NCBI RefSeq assembly: GCF_005503445.1
Contig: NZ_SCOH01000024.1
Coordinates: 27,250 to 91,249, forward strand
Origin: Chitinivorax sp. B
GTDB taxonomy: Bacteria > Pseudomonadota > Gammaproteobacteria > Burkholderiales > SCOH01
Direction: 5' to 3'
Length of the DNA: 64,000 nucleotides
Under the pieces are notes generated by a model that saw only the letters and a program-made list of their open reading frames with translations, was not told the DNA's origin and ran no database searches. Positions 17,748 to 27,261 of the stretch are shown one piece after another (the stretch's first letter is position 1; every line of letters begins with the position of its first letter). The position numbers and the translations under genes are program-made.

Positions 17748-18209
17748 TCAGGTAAGCAGTCGACCCAGCGTCGCCAACGCGATTGTCACCATGCCAAGTG
17801 AGAGGTTCAAACCAACCAGACGCCGGATACGACCCAGTGCGGTGCCACCTGCTTGCCAGTTTTCAACCGCCACTGCCCGTTTCAGCATGTGATAGGGGCC
17901 CGTGACCACATGGATGAAAATGGCGATCATGACCAGCCCACTACCCATCATTAGATACCAGTGCAACGGTGCGGCCAGGAAACCGGCACGGCCCAGCATG
18001 ATGAGCCCGCTGATCGGAATCAGCATGACAGCAATCCAGACCCAGTAGAAAAACCGTGCGAAAACCTGCTGCCACATACGTAATCGTTGTGGCGGTTCAA
18101 ATAGCTCGACGGCGACTGGTCGAAGGCAGAGGTAGGCGAAGAACATACCACCCACCCAGACAGTCACGCTGGTCAAGTGTAAAAAGCGTAGCAAGGGATC
18201 CAAGGGCAT
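17748..18209 (-). CDS. CopD-like four-helix membrane protein
   Basis: About 153 residues with four hydrophobic helices. The start LLRFLHLTSVTVWVGGMFF, with a histidine and W-x-G-G in helix 1, and WYLMMGSGLVMIAIFIHVVTG in helix 3 match the CopD/DUF2269-like family of membrane proteins. Members are linked to copper tolerance or haem-type electron transfer; nothing nearby confirms copper. ATG 18209 fits the family start; a longer reading from 18260 adds 17 residues without clear merit. Confidence 0.7.
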   Translation of the reverse strand: MPLDPLLRFLHLTSVTVWVGGMFFAYLCLRPVAVELFEPPQRLRMWQQVFARFFYWVWIAVMLIPISGLIMLGRAGFLAAPLHWYLMMGSGLVMIAIFIHVVTGPYHMLKRAVAVENWQAGGTALGRIRRLVGLNLSLGMVTIALATLGRLLT

Positions 18210-18333
18210 GGTGAATTGGTCAAGGTCGGTACAGTGTCCGTTATAGCCCGCCCTGACCATTCACTGCAATGGGATTCCCTGCCAGTAATCTGATGGAGGT
18301 ATTGAACAACGAAGCTGGTGGATTGGATCCTCC

Positions 18334-18624
18334 TCACATCGTTTGACGGTTTTCCAATACCTGTTTCAGTGCACAGACCGATCGCTTGCAGGCAATGAAA
18401 GGAATGTTGCCTGCCTCGGCCAGGTCGCGATAACGGCGCATGACGTTGTGTCCCAAAAAGTCGGTGAATAGCACCACCATTTCAGCTTGAATCGGCAAAC
18501 TGCCTATTTTTCGCTGCTGCGAGCGATTTCGCCCGGTCACATGGCCAATGATCTCGATATCATGTGCCGCCAATACATCGGGAATTCTTCCCAGCACATC
18601 TGCGCCCACAATCAGTGCTTTCAT
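18334..18624 (-). CDS. DUF2325 domain protein
   Basis: 96 residues. The pattern ALIVGADVLGRIPDVLAAH at the start, GHVTGR in the first third, VVLFTDFLGHNVM in the middle and IPFIACKRSVCALKQVL at the end is characteristic of DUF2325 proteins, which look like a small Rossmann-type fold with two conserved late cysteines. ATG 18624 has GGGATGCATC in front and begins exactly at the domain. Function unknown in the family as far as I recall. Confidence 0.8.
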   Translation of the reverse strand: MKALIVGADVLGRIPDVLAAHDIEIIGHVTGRNRSQQRKIGSLPIQAEMVVLFTDFLGHNVMRRYRDLAEAGNIPFIACKRSVCALKQVLENRQTM

Positions 18625-18783
18625 GATGCATCCCATTCGTGTTTGAGATGCATGACCTATTGCAATTGCCGTGCCATGAAAAACAGGTGATTTGACACTG
18701 AAATGAAGAGGTTGTTGCTTGAGATGCAGCAAATTGGAACGGCGACTGTTGCGATATCAGCAATTGACTTGATCACGCATGGG

Positions 18784-19314
18784 TCAGATTGCTTTGGTAC
18801 GGAGCCACAGGATGGTCGGTCTGATAGTCAGGCCAACCAGCCAAAGTATCGCGTAGCCAACAGTCGCAAATTTGATGGTGGCGATCAGGGTAGCTGGCCA
18901 AGTGTAGATTATGTTGGCGGGATCAAGTAACAAGCGGATTAGGCAGTAATTTTCGATGGCATCGGTAGGAACGGCCAGCCAAGTTAGCCAAGCAGCGCCA
19001 TGGGCACCACGTTGCCACGGACGGGACAGAGGCTGGCTGAGCAGGTATAGCGCGGTAAACAGTGCTGTCGGGTAGGCCAGTAGGAAAAGATGATCCAAAC
19101 CCAGACTCAGCATTGCCAATTGGACTTGCAATGGCGTCCAACTGTTTAGGATAGCGGTACAGCGATCACCATAGGCACATAGCTCAAGCGACACAATACC
19201 TTCGGGCGCGGCAATGGTCTGAGTGCCAGCATTGATGGTGCCCAGCGCAGCAAACGTGACCAGCGTGATGACGATTGACAGCCAGCATACTGGTTTCAGT
19301 CGCGTCATATCCAT
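18784..19314 (-). CDS. Four-helix integral membrane protein of unknown function
   Basis: 176 residues with four hydrophobic segments (about 11-30, 70-92, 105-120 and 140-168). Between helices 1 and 2 lies an exported loop with the LELCAYGDRCTAILNSW pattern, including two cysteines that could form a disulphide; TDAIENYCLIRLL follows helix 3. I do not recognise a functional family. It stands alone between the DUF2325 gene and the hydrolase gene, both on the same strand but with separate gaps. Confidence 0.65.
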   Translation of the reverse strand: MDMTRLKPVCWLSIVITLVTFAALGTINAGTQTIAAPEGIVSLELCAYGDRCTAILNSWTPLQVQLAMLSLGLDHLFLLAYPTALFTALYLLSQPLSRPWQRGAHGAAWLTWLAVPTDAIENYCLIRLLLDPANIIYTWPATLIATIKFATVGYAILWLVGLTIRPTILWLRTKAI

Positions 19315-19367
19315 GGCGGGGCTTTCAGTAATATGTCGTATCTGCCAATACTGGGCAGGTTGAGTGG

Positions 19368-20273
19368 TCAGCTGTGTGTAAAAAAGGTGTCAAGTGCCAG
19401 GGCAACGGCAAGGGGCTGGTCCTGATGCAACATGTGGCCGCTATCCGGTATTTGTTGATACCGAAAATCACGGAAGCAATCCATGCGTTGCTGGAACTGT
19501 TCCGGTGTTTCCTTCAGCCAGTTAGGCAGCCAGTCGCTGTCGCTGGCCAGCCATAATGTCGTGGCGGTGACTTCTCTCCAGATGGCCTTGGCTTCTTCCA
19601 GACGATAAAGCACCGGGTTGACCATTTTATGGCTGGGGTCGGCAAGGTAGGTGAAATTGCCTTCACCGGCGCCTTGTGTCAGATGTCGAGCGAGAAACTC
19701 GGCCTTGCCACGACTGAGCCGGGGATTGTTACGCATCAACCTTGCGACGATGACATCGCCAGCATACTCACCGAAGGTAGGTAGATCACGTTGCTCATCC
19801 AGCCAGTTGCGCATGCGTTGCACCGCCTGTTGTGGCTCGGTGGCAGGTAGGCCAAAACCTTCAAGCGAAACCAGTTTTGTGACTCGATCCGGACGCAGGC
19901 CGGCATACAGGCAGGCAACTATTCCCCCCATGCTGTGGCCTACCAGCATGACAGGCCGGTCTGGCGATAAGGCTTGTAGCATTGCATCCAGGTCGGCGAC
20001 ATAATCCGGAAACCAATAGCTGCCATGGTTCCAGTCGCTACCGCCAAAACCTCGCCAATCTGGGGCGACAACATGCCACACTGGTTGCAGCGCATCTACC
20101 AGGAACTGAAAGGAAATGCCGCTATCCATCCAGCCATGAAGCATCACCAGCAACGGGGCATGCGGATCGCCCCAGTGCCAGAATTGATGTTGCAGCCCAC
20201 GAATCGTCAGTGATTCGCGGATAGGCTGAATACATGGCGAATAGCTCAGGTCTTCAGGCGGAGATGATTTCAT
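19368..20273 (-). CDS. Alpha/beta hydrolase
   Basis: 301 residues from ATG 20273. The oxyanion strand VMLHGWMDSG, the DWRGFGGSDW loop, the nucleophile elbow VGHSMGG with Ser114, an acid candidate in LASDSDWLPNW and the late DSGHMLHQDQP histidine give the complete catalytic layout of the haloalkane dehalogenase/esterase-type hydrolases. The substrate is unknown. Its first 20 bases overlap the 3' end of the GcvR-like gene, so it is translated from the same message. Confidence 0.88.
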   Translation of the reverse strand: MKSSPPEDLSYSPCIQPIRESLTIRGLQHQFWHWGDPHAPLLVMLHGWMDSGISFQFLVDALQPVWHVVAPDWRGFGGSDWNHGSYWFPDYVADLDAMLQALSPDRPVMLVGHSMGGIVACLYAGLRPDRVTKLVSLEGFGLPATEPQQAVQRMRNWLDEQRDLPTFGEYAGDVIVARLMRNNPRLSRGKAEFLARHLTQGAGEGNFTYLADPSHKMVNPVLYRLEEAKAIWREVTATTLWLASDSDWLPNWLKETPEQFQQRMDCFRDFRYQQIPDSGHMLHQDQPLAVALALDTFFTHS

Positions 20274-20778
20274 CAAGCGTAATATCAACGATCAGGTCAT
20301 TGGACAATTGTTCAAGCTCGCGCTGCAGGGCAGGGGCATCCAGGCTGGCGTCAGCTTCCAATTCGGCTTTGGCATGAAACAACACATCGCCGGACATTGG
20401 CGCACTACTGGTAAAGGTGGTGAGTTTTTCCACATTCACCGTGTGCTTGGCCAGTACTTGCGATACTTCCCGGACAATACCGATGCGATCATTCCCTACC
20501 AGATTCAGTGTCAATTTGCGATTGAACTGTTTGGGTGTGGCGTCAACCGACGTCTCTGCAATGACCTTGAGCTGGGACAGATTGCCAAGCGCTGCTTTCA
20601 GTGCGTCGGCCTGATTGCTGGGAATGCTGACCTTGAGGATGCCGGCGAATTTACCCGCCAGATGTGACATGGACGATTCCAGCCAGTTGCCTTGATGGCG
20701 ACTGATCGTAACGGAAAGCTGTTCGACCAGACCAGGTTTGTCATCACCGATGACAGTCAATACCAGAAACACAGACAT
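20254..20778 (-). CDS. GcvR-like protein with two ACT domains
   Basis: 174 residues from ATG 20778, which has GGAGA upstream; the reading frame itself is longer but the extra N-terminus is Arg-rich noise. Two ACT domains are visible: LVLTVIGDDKPGLVEQLSVT (about 5-24) and LTLNLVGNDRIGIVREVSQV (about 92-111), each with the D-x-x-G-I/L-V turn. The layout matches the glycine cleavage transcriptional repressor GcvR. In enteric bacteria GcvR works by binding GcvA; here it lies 325 bases downstream of gcvP on the same strand, which supports a role in glycine sensing. Confidence 0.82.
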   Translation of the reverse strand: MSVFLVLTVIGDDKPGLVEQLSVTISRHQGNWLESSMSHLAGKFAGILKVSIPSNQADALKAALGNLSQLKVIAETSVDATPKQFNRKLTLNLVGNDRIGIVREVSQVLAKHTVNVEKLTTFTSSAPMSGDVLFHAKAELEADASLDAPALQRELEQLSNDLIVDITLDEIISA

Positions 20779-21103
20779 GCACGTTCTCCAATCAAAATAA
20801 GGCTGGAGCGGGCTGGACGATAGCCAACGGGCGCCTTGTCGGCAAGGCTGCAGGTTGGGTGAGGTAGCCCGCCTTCTATGATGCAGAGTACACAGGCCAA
20901 GGGCGGCTGTCACAGGGATTTACCCTGAATTGGGCGGCCAATGGTGAATTCACTGGTTACGGCAGGTGCGACATGCTGTACGACGGGTGCTGCAATGCAC
21001 TGTTTTTGATGCGCTTGTTATCAACCGCTGCGCGGTCGATAACAAGGGTCAAGCAGATTGTCAGGTGTCGCGGGAATGCAGCGACACCTGCAGAACAAGG
21101 CGC
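20779..21103 (-). other. Gap between gcvP and the GcvR-like gene
   Basis: 325 bases without a supported gene. It holds the two strong hairpins listed separately next to the gcvP stop, and the ribosome-binding site of the GcvR-like gene at the other end. No clear sigma-70 promoter was seen. Confidence 0.5.
21014..21090 (-). terminator. Two adjacent hairpins after gcvP
   Basis: Hairpin A pairs CTTGTTATC (21014-21022) with GATAACAAG (21038-21046) and has an inner ACCGC/GCGGT stem. Hairpin B pairs CAGGTGTCGC (21062-21071) with GCGACACCTG (21081-21090), ten perfect pairs. They lie 14-90 bases past the gcvP stop. Neither has a T-run, so they may stabilise the 3' end or act as Rho-type or processing signals rather than an intrinsic terminator. 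Confidence 0.55.
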
Positions 21104-23977
21104 TTACTGGGCGTACTCGTCCATCGGGACGCATGCGCAGAACAGGTTGCGGTCGCCATATACATCATCGATACGATTCACACTTGGCCAGAACTTGTTG
21201 TCACGCACCCAGGCCAGTGGGAATACAGCAGTTTCCTGACTGTATGGACGGCCCCAATCGGTGCCAATCACATCGCTTTGTGTGTGTGGCGCATGCTTGA
21301 GCGGGTTGCTATCAGCAGGCCATTCACCAGCTTCCACTTTGCTGATTTCCTGACGGATGGCAATCAATGCCTCAATGAAACGATCCAGCTCGGCCTTCGA
21401 TTCCGATTCGGTCGGTTCAATCATGATGGTACCTGCCACCGGGAAGGACATGGTCGGGGCATGGAAGCCGTAGTCCATCAGGCGCTTGGCGATATCCACC
21501 TCACTGATGCCGCATGCAGCCTTGATCGGGCGAATGTCGATGATGCATTCGTGCGCTACACGGCCCTTGCTGCCGGTATACAACACCGGGAAATAGGGTG
21601 CCAGCTTGGTAGCCACGTAATTGGCATTCAGCAACGCAACTTGGGTGGCCATCTTCAGGCCTTTGGCGCCCATCATCGCAATGTACATGTAAGAGATCGG
21701 CAAAATGGAGGCTGAGCCGAATGGCGCTGCAGACACGGCACTCTGTCCCTGATTAGGGCCTTCGACCGGCTGTACGGCATGGTTGCTGGCAAAAGGCGCC
21801 AGATGGGCCTTCAGGCCAATTGGGCCCATGCCGGGGCCGCCACCGCCATGTGGAATGCAGAAAGTTTTGTGCAGGTTCATGTGTGACACATCGGCACCAA
21901 TCAGCGCCGGTTGGGTCAAACCGACCTGGGCATTTAGGTTGGCACCGTCCATGTAGACCTGGCCGCCATGACCATGCACGATCTCGCAGATTTCCTTGAT
22001 TGCTTCTTCAAATACGCCATGGGTAGACGGGTAAGTGATCATCAGGCAGCTGAGGTGTTTGGAATGCAGCTCTGCCTTGGCTTTCAGATCGGTGACATCG
22101 ACATTGCCATTGTCATCGCAGTTCACCACTACTACTTCGAGGCTGGCCATTTGTGCGGTAGCTGGGTTGGTGCCATGGGCAGACTTCGGGATCAGGCATA
22201 CATTACGGTGGCCTTCACCGCGTGATGCGTGGTAGCGCTGGATGGCAACCAGGCCTGCATACTCACCCTGCGCGCCGGAGTTAGGTTGCATGCAGATGGC
22301 GTCAAAGCCAGTGATCGCGCGCAGATAGCCATCCAGGCCGTTGATCATTTCCAGATAACCCTGGGCTTGATCCAGCGGCGCAAACGGGTGAATGTCGCCA
22401 AATTCGGACCAGGTGACTGGGATCATCTCGCTGGTCGCGTTCAGTTTCATGGTGCAGGAACCCAAGCTGATCATCGAATGATTCAGCGCCAGATCCTTGT
22501 TTTCCAGGCGCTTGATATAGCGCAGCATCTCGTGTTCGGTGTGGTAGCGATTGAATACTGGATGCGTCAGGTAAGCCGACTCGCGCCCTAGGCTTGCCGG
22601 AATGCCATTGCCATCTGCCAGCAGACCATCAATAGTATCGACCGAATGGCCATTGGCACCAAAGGCTTGCCACAAGGCTTCCACATCAGCACGACTGGAT
22701 TTCTCGTCAAACGATACGCCCAACACGGTGGGGCTGACGCGGCGCAGGTTGTAACCCGCAGCCAAGGCGGCTTGGTAGACATCGCCAGCATGCGAACCCA
22801 GCTCAATATGAATGGTGTCGAAGAAGCTGTTGTTCAGCACCACCAAGTGGGTTTGTTTCAAGCCTTCGGCAAAAATGGCGGCCAGACGGTGAATGCGGGT
22901 TGCAATCCTTTTCAGGCCTTGCGGACCGTGGTAGACAGCATAGAACGATGCAATATTGGCCAGCAACACTTGCGAAGTGCAAATGTTGGAATTGGCCTTT
23001 TCTCGGCGGATATGCTGCTCACGTGTTTGCAACGCCATACGTAGCGCTTTTTTGCCCCGCGCGTCGATCGATACACCGATGATACGGCCCGGTACCGAAC
23101 GTTTATGCTCGTCCCTGGTTGCAAAGAAGGCAGCATGCGGGCCACCGAAACCCATAGGAACACCAAAGCGCTGAGCTGAGCCAAGGGCAATATCTGCACC
23201 TATTTCACCGGGAGATTTGAGCAACAACAGTGCCATCAGGTCAGTTGCTACGGCGGTGATCACACCTTTGGCTTTCAGCGCGCTAACGATGGCTGGAAGG
23301 TCGGCCAGTTCACCTTGCTGGTTCGGGTATTGCAAGAGTGCGCCAAAGACATCATGCAATGCGGCATCTTGCGCTTTGCCGAACACCAGTTCAAAGCCAA
23401 AGAACGCAGCGCGGGTCTTGACTACGTCAATGGTCTGTGGGAAGCAATCTACATCAACGAAGAAAGCATTGCTCTTGGCTTTGCCGACACGGCGAGCCAT
23501 GGCCATGGCTTCCGCCGCGGCAGTGGCTTCATCCAACAACGAGGCGTTGGCCAGTTCCATGCCGGTCAGGTCGATGACCATTTGCTGATAATTCAGCAAT
23601 GCTTCCAGGCGACCTTGGGCGATCTCGGCTTGATAAGGGGTGTACGCGGTATACCAGCCGGGGTTCTCCAGCACATTGCGCAGAATGACCTTCGGGATGA
23701 TCACATCGTAATAGCCCATGCCAATAAACGAGCGTTGGACTTTGTTTTTACTGGCAACTGCTTTCAGGGCGGCCAGGGCGTCGTACTCGGTTTGTGGTGC
23801 GTCCAGTGGTAGTTCATGCGGCAGTCGAATGGCGGCAGGGACAGTCTGGCTGACCAGATCGTCCAGCGAACTGGCGCCGATATCTTTCAGCATGGCATCG
23901 AGGTCGGCGGTTTCCGAGCCAATATGGCGACCGATGAATTCTTCGTGGTGTTCAAGTTGGGTAAGCGAGTGCGTCAT
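21104..23977 (-). CDS. gcvP: Glycine dehydrogenase (decarboxylating), P-protein
   Basis: 957 residues, the usual length of the single-chain P-protein. It decarboxylates glycine with PLP and passes the aminomethyl group to the lipoyl arm of GcvH. The PLP lysine is Lys704 in [18 protein letters not shown], and the glycine-rich [20 protein letters not shown] block is typical. It is third in gcvT-gcvH-gcvP, about 90 bases behind gcvH, and a terminator-like hairpin lies in that gap (24021-24046). The riboswitch before gcvT probably controls all three. Confidence 0.97.
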   Translation of the reverse strand: MTHSLTQLEHHEEFIGRHIGSETADLDAMLKDIGASSLDDLVSQTVPAAIRLPHELPLDAPQTEYDALAALKAVASKNKVQRSFIGMGYYDVIIPKVILRNVLENPGWYTAYTPYQAEIAQGRLEALLNYQQMVIDLTGMELANASLLDEATAAAEAMAMARRVGKAKSNAFFVDVDCFPQTIDVVKTRAAFFGFELVFGKAQDAALHDVFGALLQYPNQQGELADLPAIVSALKAKGVITAVATDLMALLLLKSPGEIGADIALGSAQRFGVPMGFGGPHAAFFATRDEHKRSVPGRIIGVSIDARGKKALRMALQTREQHIRREKANSNICTSQVLLANIASFYAVYHGPQGLKRIATRIHRLAAIFAEGLKQTHLVVLNNSFFDTIHIELGSHAGDVYQAALAAGYNLRRVSPTVLGVSFDEKSSRADVEALWQAFGANGHSVDTIDGLLADGNGIPASLGRESAYLTHPVFNRYHTEHEMLRYIKRLENKDLALNHSMISLGSCTMKLNATSEMIPVTWSEFGDIHPFAPLDQAQGYLEMINGLDGYLRAITGFDAICMQPNSGAQGEYAGLVAIQRYHASRGEGHRNVCLIPKSAHGTNPATAQMASLEVVVVNCDDNGNVDVTDLKAKAELHSKHLSCLMITYPSTHGVFEEAIKEICEIVHGHGGQVYMDGANLNAQVGLTQPALIGADVSHMNLHKTFCIPHGGGGPGMGPIGLKAHLAPFASNHAVQPVEGPNQGQSAVSAAPFGSASILPISYMYIAMMGAKGLKMATQVALLNANYVATKLAPYFPVLYTGSKGRVAHECIIDIRPIKAACGISEVDIAKRLMDYGFHAPTMSFPVAGTIMIEPTESESKAELDRFIEALIAIRQEISKVEAGEWPADSNPLKHAPHTQSDVIGTDWGRPYSQETAVFPLAWVRDNKFWPSVNRIDDVYGDRNLFCACVPMDEYAQ

Positions 23978-24020
23978 CGCTGGGTATCCTTACATGCGCG
24001 CGGCCAGCCGTCACCGGCCG

Positions 24021-24046
24021 AAAAAACAACAGCCCCGCGGGGCTGT
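24021..24046 (-). terminator. Terminator-like hairpin between gcvH and gcvP
   Basis: ACAGCCCCGCGGGGCTGT (24029-24046) is a perfect palindrome; read on the reverse strand it is followed by TGTTTTTT. This is the form of an intrinsic terminator, but it lies inside the gcvTHP operon, 21 bases past the gcvH stop. It could lower gcvP expression relative to gcvT and gcvH. Confidence 0.65.
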
Positions 24047-24066
24047 ATGTCCACTGCGAAACTGCC

Positions 24067-24453
24067 TTAGGCACCAATTTCCTTGGCATAGGCGGCCGCA
24101 TTCATGCAGCCATCCAGGTCAGCCAGATTCATCGGTTTGATCTTGAAGAACCAACCGTCACTGTACGGATCGGTATTGGCGAGTTCAGGGCTGGCCTCGA
24201 GTTCCTCGTTGATAGCCACGACTTCACCGGCAATCGGACAGTACACGTCAGATGCGGCCTTGACCGATTCCACGACGCCGGCCTGGCCATCCTTATCCAG
24301 CACTGAACCTACTTTTGGCAATTCGACAAATACGACATCGCCCAGCAGTTCCTGAGCGTGGTGGGTGATGCCGACGGTAACGGTACCATCCGCTTCTTGG
24401 CGCAACCACTCGTGGGATTCAACATACTTCAGTTCGGCGGGGATCGTGCTCAT
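24067..24453 (-). CDS. gcvH: Glycine cleavage system H protein
   Basis: 128 residues from ATG 24453, with AAGGAAAG upstream. It carries the lipoyl arm that shuttles the aminomethyl group between the P and T proteins. The lipoylated residue is Lys65 in [12 protein letters not shown]. The start [10 protein letters not shown] and the end GWFFKIKP are standard for GcvH. It lies between gcvT and gcvP on the reverse strand. Confidence 0.97.
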   Translation of the reverse strand: MSTIPAELKYVESHEWLRQEADGTVTVGITHHAQELLGDVVFVELPKVGSVLDKDGQAGVVESVKAASDVYCPIAGEVVAINEELEASPELANTDPYSDGWFFKIKPMNLADLDGCMNAAAYAKEIGA

Positions 24454-24606
24454 GATGCTTTCCTTTTGTTTGTAGGGCGGGTACAAACCGCAGCCCGGCT
24501 TTGGATAACGGCGGACAACGGCCAAGCGGCTGTCTCCGTCCTACATCGACGCTAAAATTGGGGGCCCAGGCTACACGGTACGGCTGGTGTGACTGGCAGC
24601 CTCTTG

Positions 24607-25698
24607 TTATTCGTAAACCTTTTTACCGTTGCGAACGAACGGCATCTTGACAACTTTGACTTCTACCAGCGTGCCACGGATGTCCACCTTGGCAGTACTG
24701 CCGGTACCTGCGGGTACGCGAGCCATGGCGATTGAGGTTTTAATGGTGGGAGAGAAGGTGCCGCTGGTGGTGATGCCTTCGCCCAGGCCATCGACCACAA
24801 CTTTCATGCCGTCACGCATGACACCACGGCCTTCCAGCACCAGTCCGACCTGCTTCATTTTGATGCCGGCAGCCCGCTCGGTTTCAATGATGTCGCGGCC
24901 AATGAATTGACGATCGGTGGGTTCCCAGGCAATGGTCCAGCCCATCCCGGCCTGTAATGGGGAAACGGTATCATCCATTTCATGGCCGTACAGGTTCATG
25001 CCGGCTTCAAGGCGCAAGGTGTCGCGCGCCCCCAAGCCACATGGGGCGACGCCGGCTTGGACCAATGCCTGCCAGAAAGCGGGGGCTTCAGTTGCGGGCA
25101 CCATGATTTCCAGGCCATCTTCACCGGTGTAACCAGTACGGGCAATAAACCAATCGCCTGCAGGTACACCCTGGAAGATTTTCAGGGACTGGATTAGCTC
25201 AGCCCTGTCTGCAAAGGCTGCACATGCCTTGGCAATGGCATTGGGGCCTTGTACGGCAACCATGGCGAGTTCGGGGCGTTCAGTCAGTGTGACATCGAAA
25301 CCGGCAGTTTGCTTGACCATCCAGGCCAGATCCTTGTCACGCGTGGCGGCATTGACCACCACACGATATCCCGAAGCAGTCAGATAGACGATCAGATCAT
25401 CGATCACACCGCCTTGCTCATTCAACATGCCGGAATAAAGTGCCTTGCCGACGAAGCCCAGCTTCGCGACATCGTTGGCAATCAGGCGTTGCAGGTAGGT
25501 TTTTGCGCCACTACCTGTTACATCGACCACAGTCATGTGGGAAACATCGAACATGCCGGCGTCAGTACGTACCGCTTCATGCTCTTTCAGCTGTGAACCA
25601 TAATGGATAGGCATTTCCCAGCCAGCGAAATCGACCATTTTGGCACCACAGTCGACGTGGCTTTGGAAGAGGGGCGTGCGTTGCGGAGCGTTGGTCAT
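24607..25698 (-). CDS. gcvT: Aminomethyltransferase, T-protein
   Basis: 363 residues, a usual GcvT length. It releases ammonia from the aminomethyl-lipoyl arm and transfers the one-carbon unit to tetrahydrofolate. The start [53 protein letters not shown] and a C-terminal MPFVRNGK are family hallmarks. It is the first gene behind the tandem glycine riboswitch; the ribosome-binding site is weak, consistent with control at translation or transcription by the leader. Confidence 0.97.
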   Translation of the reverse strand: MTNAPQRTPLFQSHVDCGAKMVDFAGWEMPIHYGSQLKEHEAVRTDAGMFDVSHMTVVDVTGSGAKTYLQRLIANDVAKLGFVGKALYSGMLNEQGGVIDDLIVYLTASGYRVVVNAATRDKDLAWMVKQTAGFDVTLTERPELAMVAVQGPNAIAKACAAFADRAELIQSLKIFQGVPAGDWFIARTGYTGEDGLEIMVPATEAPAFWQALVQAGVAPCGLGARDTLRLEAGMNLYGHEMDDTVSPLQAGMGWTIAWEPTDRQFIGRDIIETERAAGIKMKQVGLVLEGRGVMRDGMKVVVDGLGEGITTSGTFSPTIKTSIAMARVPAGTGSTAKVDIRGTLVEVKVVKMPFVRNGKKVYE

Positions 25699-25748
25699 TG
25701 AGTGAGTCCAGGTTCGTTCGTAAACGGGGTTTTACCCATCATAGACTC

Positions 25749-26016
25749 ACCCCTCTGTCCTTGGTACCTGAGATTTTCCGGCTGAAAACAGCCGTTAGCC
25801 CCTTCGGCGGATGGCTTTGAATCAGCCAACTCTCTCCAGAGTGATTGGACGCTAGCGCGCCACAGCATCTGCTGGCCAGACCGTTCTGCATGTTGGATAA
25901 CATTTATGAACGGCAGCGTCTGCTGCATCATGCAGTCCTTGTTGCCTGAGCGATTCCGGGTGAATTTGCGCCTTCGGCGGCAGCGACGCCTTTGGCGGCG
26001 CTGCACTCTCCTGCAT
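25749..26016 (-). ncRNA. Tandem glycine riboswitch (two aptamers, long linker)
   Basis: Read on the reverse strand, aptamer 1 (26016 to about 25932) has ATGCAGGAGAG, the core GCCGCCGAAGGCGCAA and CTCAGGCAACAAGGACTGCAT, with P1 closed by ATGCAG/CTGCAT. Aptamer 2 (about 25845 to 25749) has CTCTGGAGAG, CCGCCGAAGGGGCTAAC and CTCAGGTACCAAGGACAGAG. Both fit the glycine riboswitch consensus. The roughly 86-base linker is much longer than the short linkers usual in this class and contains a CCGTTC/GAACGG stem (25881-25886 and 25908-25913). It lies about 50 bases before gcvT. Sequence TGAGTC just past aptamer 2 can pair with GACTCA before gcvT, a possible expression platform. Confidence 0.93.
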
Positions 26017-26026
26017 GAACGGGCGA

Positions 26027-26056
26027 ATTATCGTTCAGAAGCTGGTTGAATGGCAA
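26027..26056 (-). promoter_or_regulatory. Probable sigma-70 promoter of the riboswitch-gcvTHP transcript
   Basis: On the reverse strand, TTGCCA (26056-26051) and GATAAT (26032-26027) are 18 bases apart, and aptamer 1 begins about ten bases beyond the -10 box, the right place for transcription to start just ahead of the aptamer. Confidence 0.55.
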
Positions 26057-26170
26057 CACGCGCATCACCATGCATGCAAATAGCCATGTAACTTGAACAA
26101 TCGATAGTTAGGTTGACGAGGCTGGCAAAACACTTATGATGCGTGTTCGTCAAGATTTCCCTCGGATTTT

Positions 26171-27199
26171 ATGAATACTGCATCAGGCCGTTGGACGGCA
26201 CCCAATCTGCGATTTGCTGCGTTTGCCTTTGCAGCGCTCATCTACATGCTGGCGGTGTACGGTGGCATGCTCGTCCCGTTATTTACCGGTTTGTTGACTT
26301 TCTGGTGGGTGGAATCGTTGTCCCGAGCCTTGGTTGGTCGTCTTGGTTCATCCGGTCGCGCCAAATGGATTGCTGTGTCGACCATTGCCATTCTGGTGGT
26401 GGGGTTGCTGACAGCGGTGGTGACGGGTGCTATGTTCTTCTTCAAGCCGCATGGCATGCTGGAGGAGCTGTTGCAGGAAATGGCCGATGCGGTTGATTCC
26501 AGCCGGGCCTGGTTGCCTGCATTCATTGCCAAATTCTTGCCACCGCGTAGTGAGCTGTTGGGTGAGGTGGGCCGACTGCTGCGGGAACACGCCGCCATGG
26601 TTGGCAATATTGGGTTGGGTGCGCTGAAAGTGTTGGGCTATGCTTTGCTGGGGATGCTGCTGGGAGCTATGATCGCATTTGCCGATATCGTTGAATATGC
26701 CCGTCTGGGGCCGGTGGCCAATCAGTTGATGACGCAGATGGCGGCGGTACGGTTGGCTTTTGCCCGTATTATCTCGGCACAGGTGAAAATCTCTGTCCTG
26801 AATACCACGCTGACCGGCCTGTATCTGGCGGTGGCGCTGCCTTTGATGGGCGTCCATCTACCATTTACCAAGACCATGATCGTTGTGACGTTTGTGTGTG
26901 GTTTGTTGCCGGTGGTGGGTAATTTGATCTCCAACGTAGTCATCTTTCTGCTGAGTTTGCATCATTCGTTTGGTGCGGCCATCGGAGCGCTGACCTATTT
27001 GATCGTAATTCACAAACTGGAATACTTCTTCAATGCCCGCATTGTTGGTGGTGAAATCAAGGCCAAAGCCTGGGAAATCCTGCTGGTCATGTTATTGATG
27101 GAGCGGGTGTTCGGGCCAGTGGGTGTGGTGGCGGCACCGGTGTTCTATGCTTGGTTCAAGGACGAATGGCGGCGTTGGGATGTGCCAAAATTCAAATAA
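26171..27199 (+). CDS. AI-2E family transporter (PerM/TqsA-like)
   Basis: 342 residues with about seven to eight hydrophobic helices. The long hydrophilic insert between helices 3 and 4 (residues about 95-145) and the end block VVGNLISNVVIFLLSLHHSFGAAIGAL followed by AKAWEILLVMLLMERVFGPVGVVAAPVFYAWFKDE are typical of the family. Members have been tied to autoinducer-2 export or sodium/proton exchange, and the name does not prove the substrate. It is divergent from the gcv operon and ends at a hairpin shared with recJ. Confidence 0.85.
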   Translation: MNTASGRWTAPNLRFAAFAFAALIYMLAVYGGMLVPLFTGLLTFWWVESLSRALVGRLGSSGRAKWIAVSTIAILVVGLLTAVVTGAMFFFKPHGMLEELLQEMADAVDSSRAWLPAFIAKFLPPRSELLGEVGRLLREHAAMVGNIGLGALKVLGYALLGMLLGAMIAFADIVEYARLGPVANQLMTQMAAVRLAFARIISAQVKISVLNTTLTGLYLAVALPLMGVHLPFTKTMIVVTFVCGLLPVVGNLISNVVIFLLSLHHSFGAAIGALTYLIVIHKLEYFFNARIVGGEIKAKAWEILLVMLLMERVFGPVGVVAAPVFYAWFKDEWRRWDVPKFK

Positions 27200-27223
27200 G
27201 AAGGGAGTATTGCGACTCCCATG

Positions 27224-27255
27224 AAAAAAGCGAGATCAATTCATCTCGCTTTTTT
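27224..27255. terminator. Bidirectional intrinsic terminator
   Basis: AAAAAAGCGAGAT (27224-27236) pairs with ATCTCGCTTTTTT (27243-27255). It lies between the convergent AI-2E transporter and recJ genes and has A- and T-runs on both sides, so it can end transcription from either strand. Confidence 0.85.
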
Positions 27256-27261
27256 GTTGCT

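Noticed and set aside
20966..21715. Forward open frame of 249 codons at the 3' end of gcvP
   Set aside because: Mostly antisense of gcvP and of the two hairpins; no ribosome-binding site.
25695..26006. Reverse-strand open frame of about 103 codons before gcvT
   Set aside because: It runs through both glycine riboswitch aptamers; the RNA explains the conservation and the peptide is Arg-rich noise.
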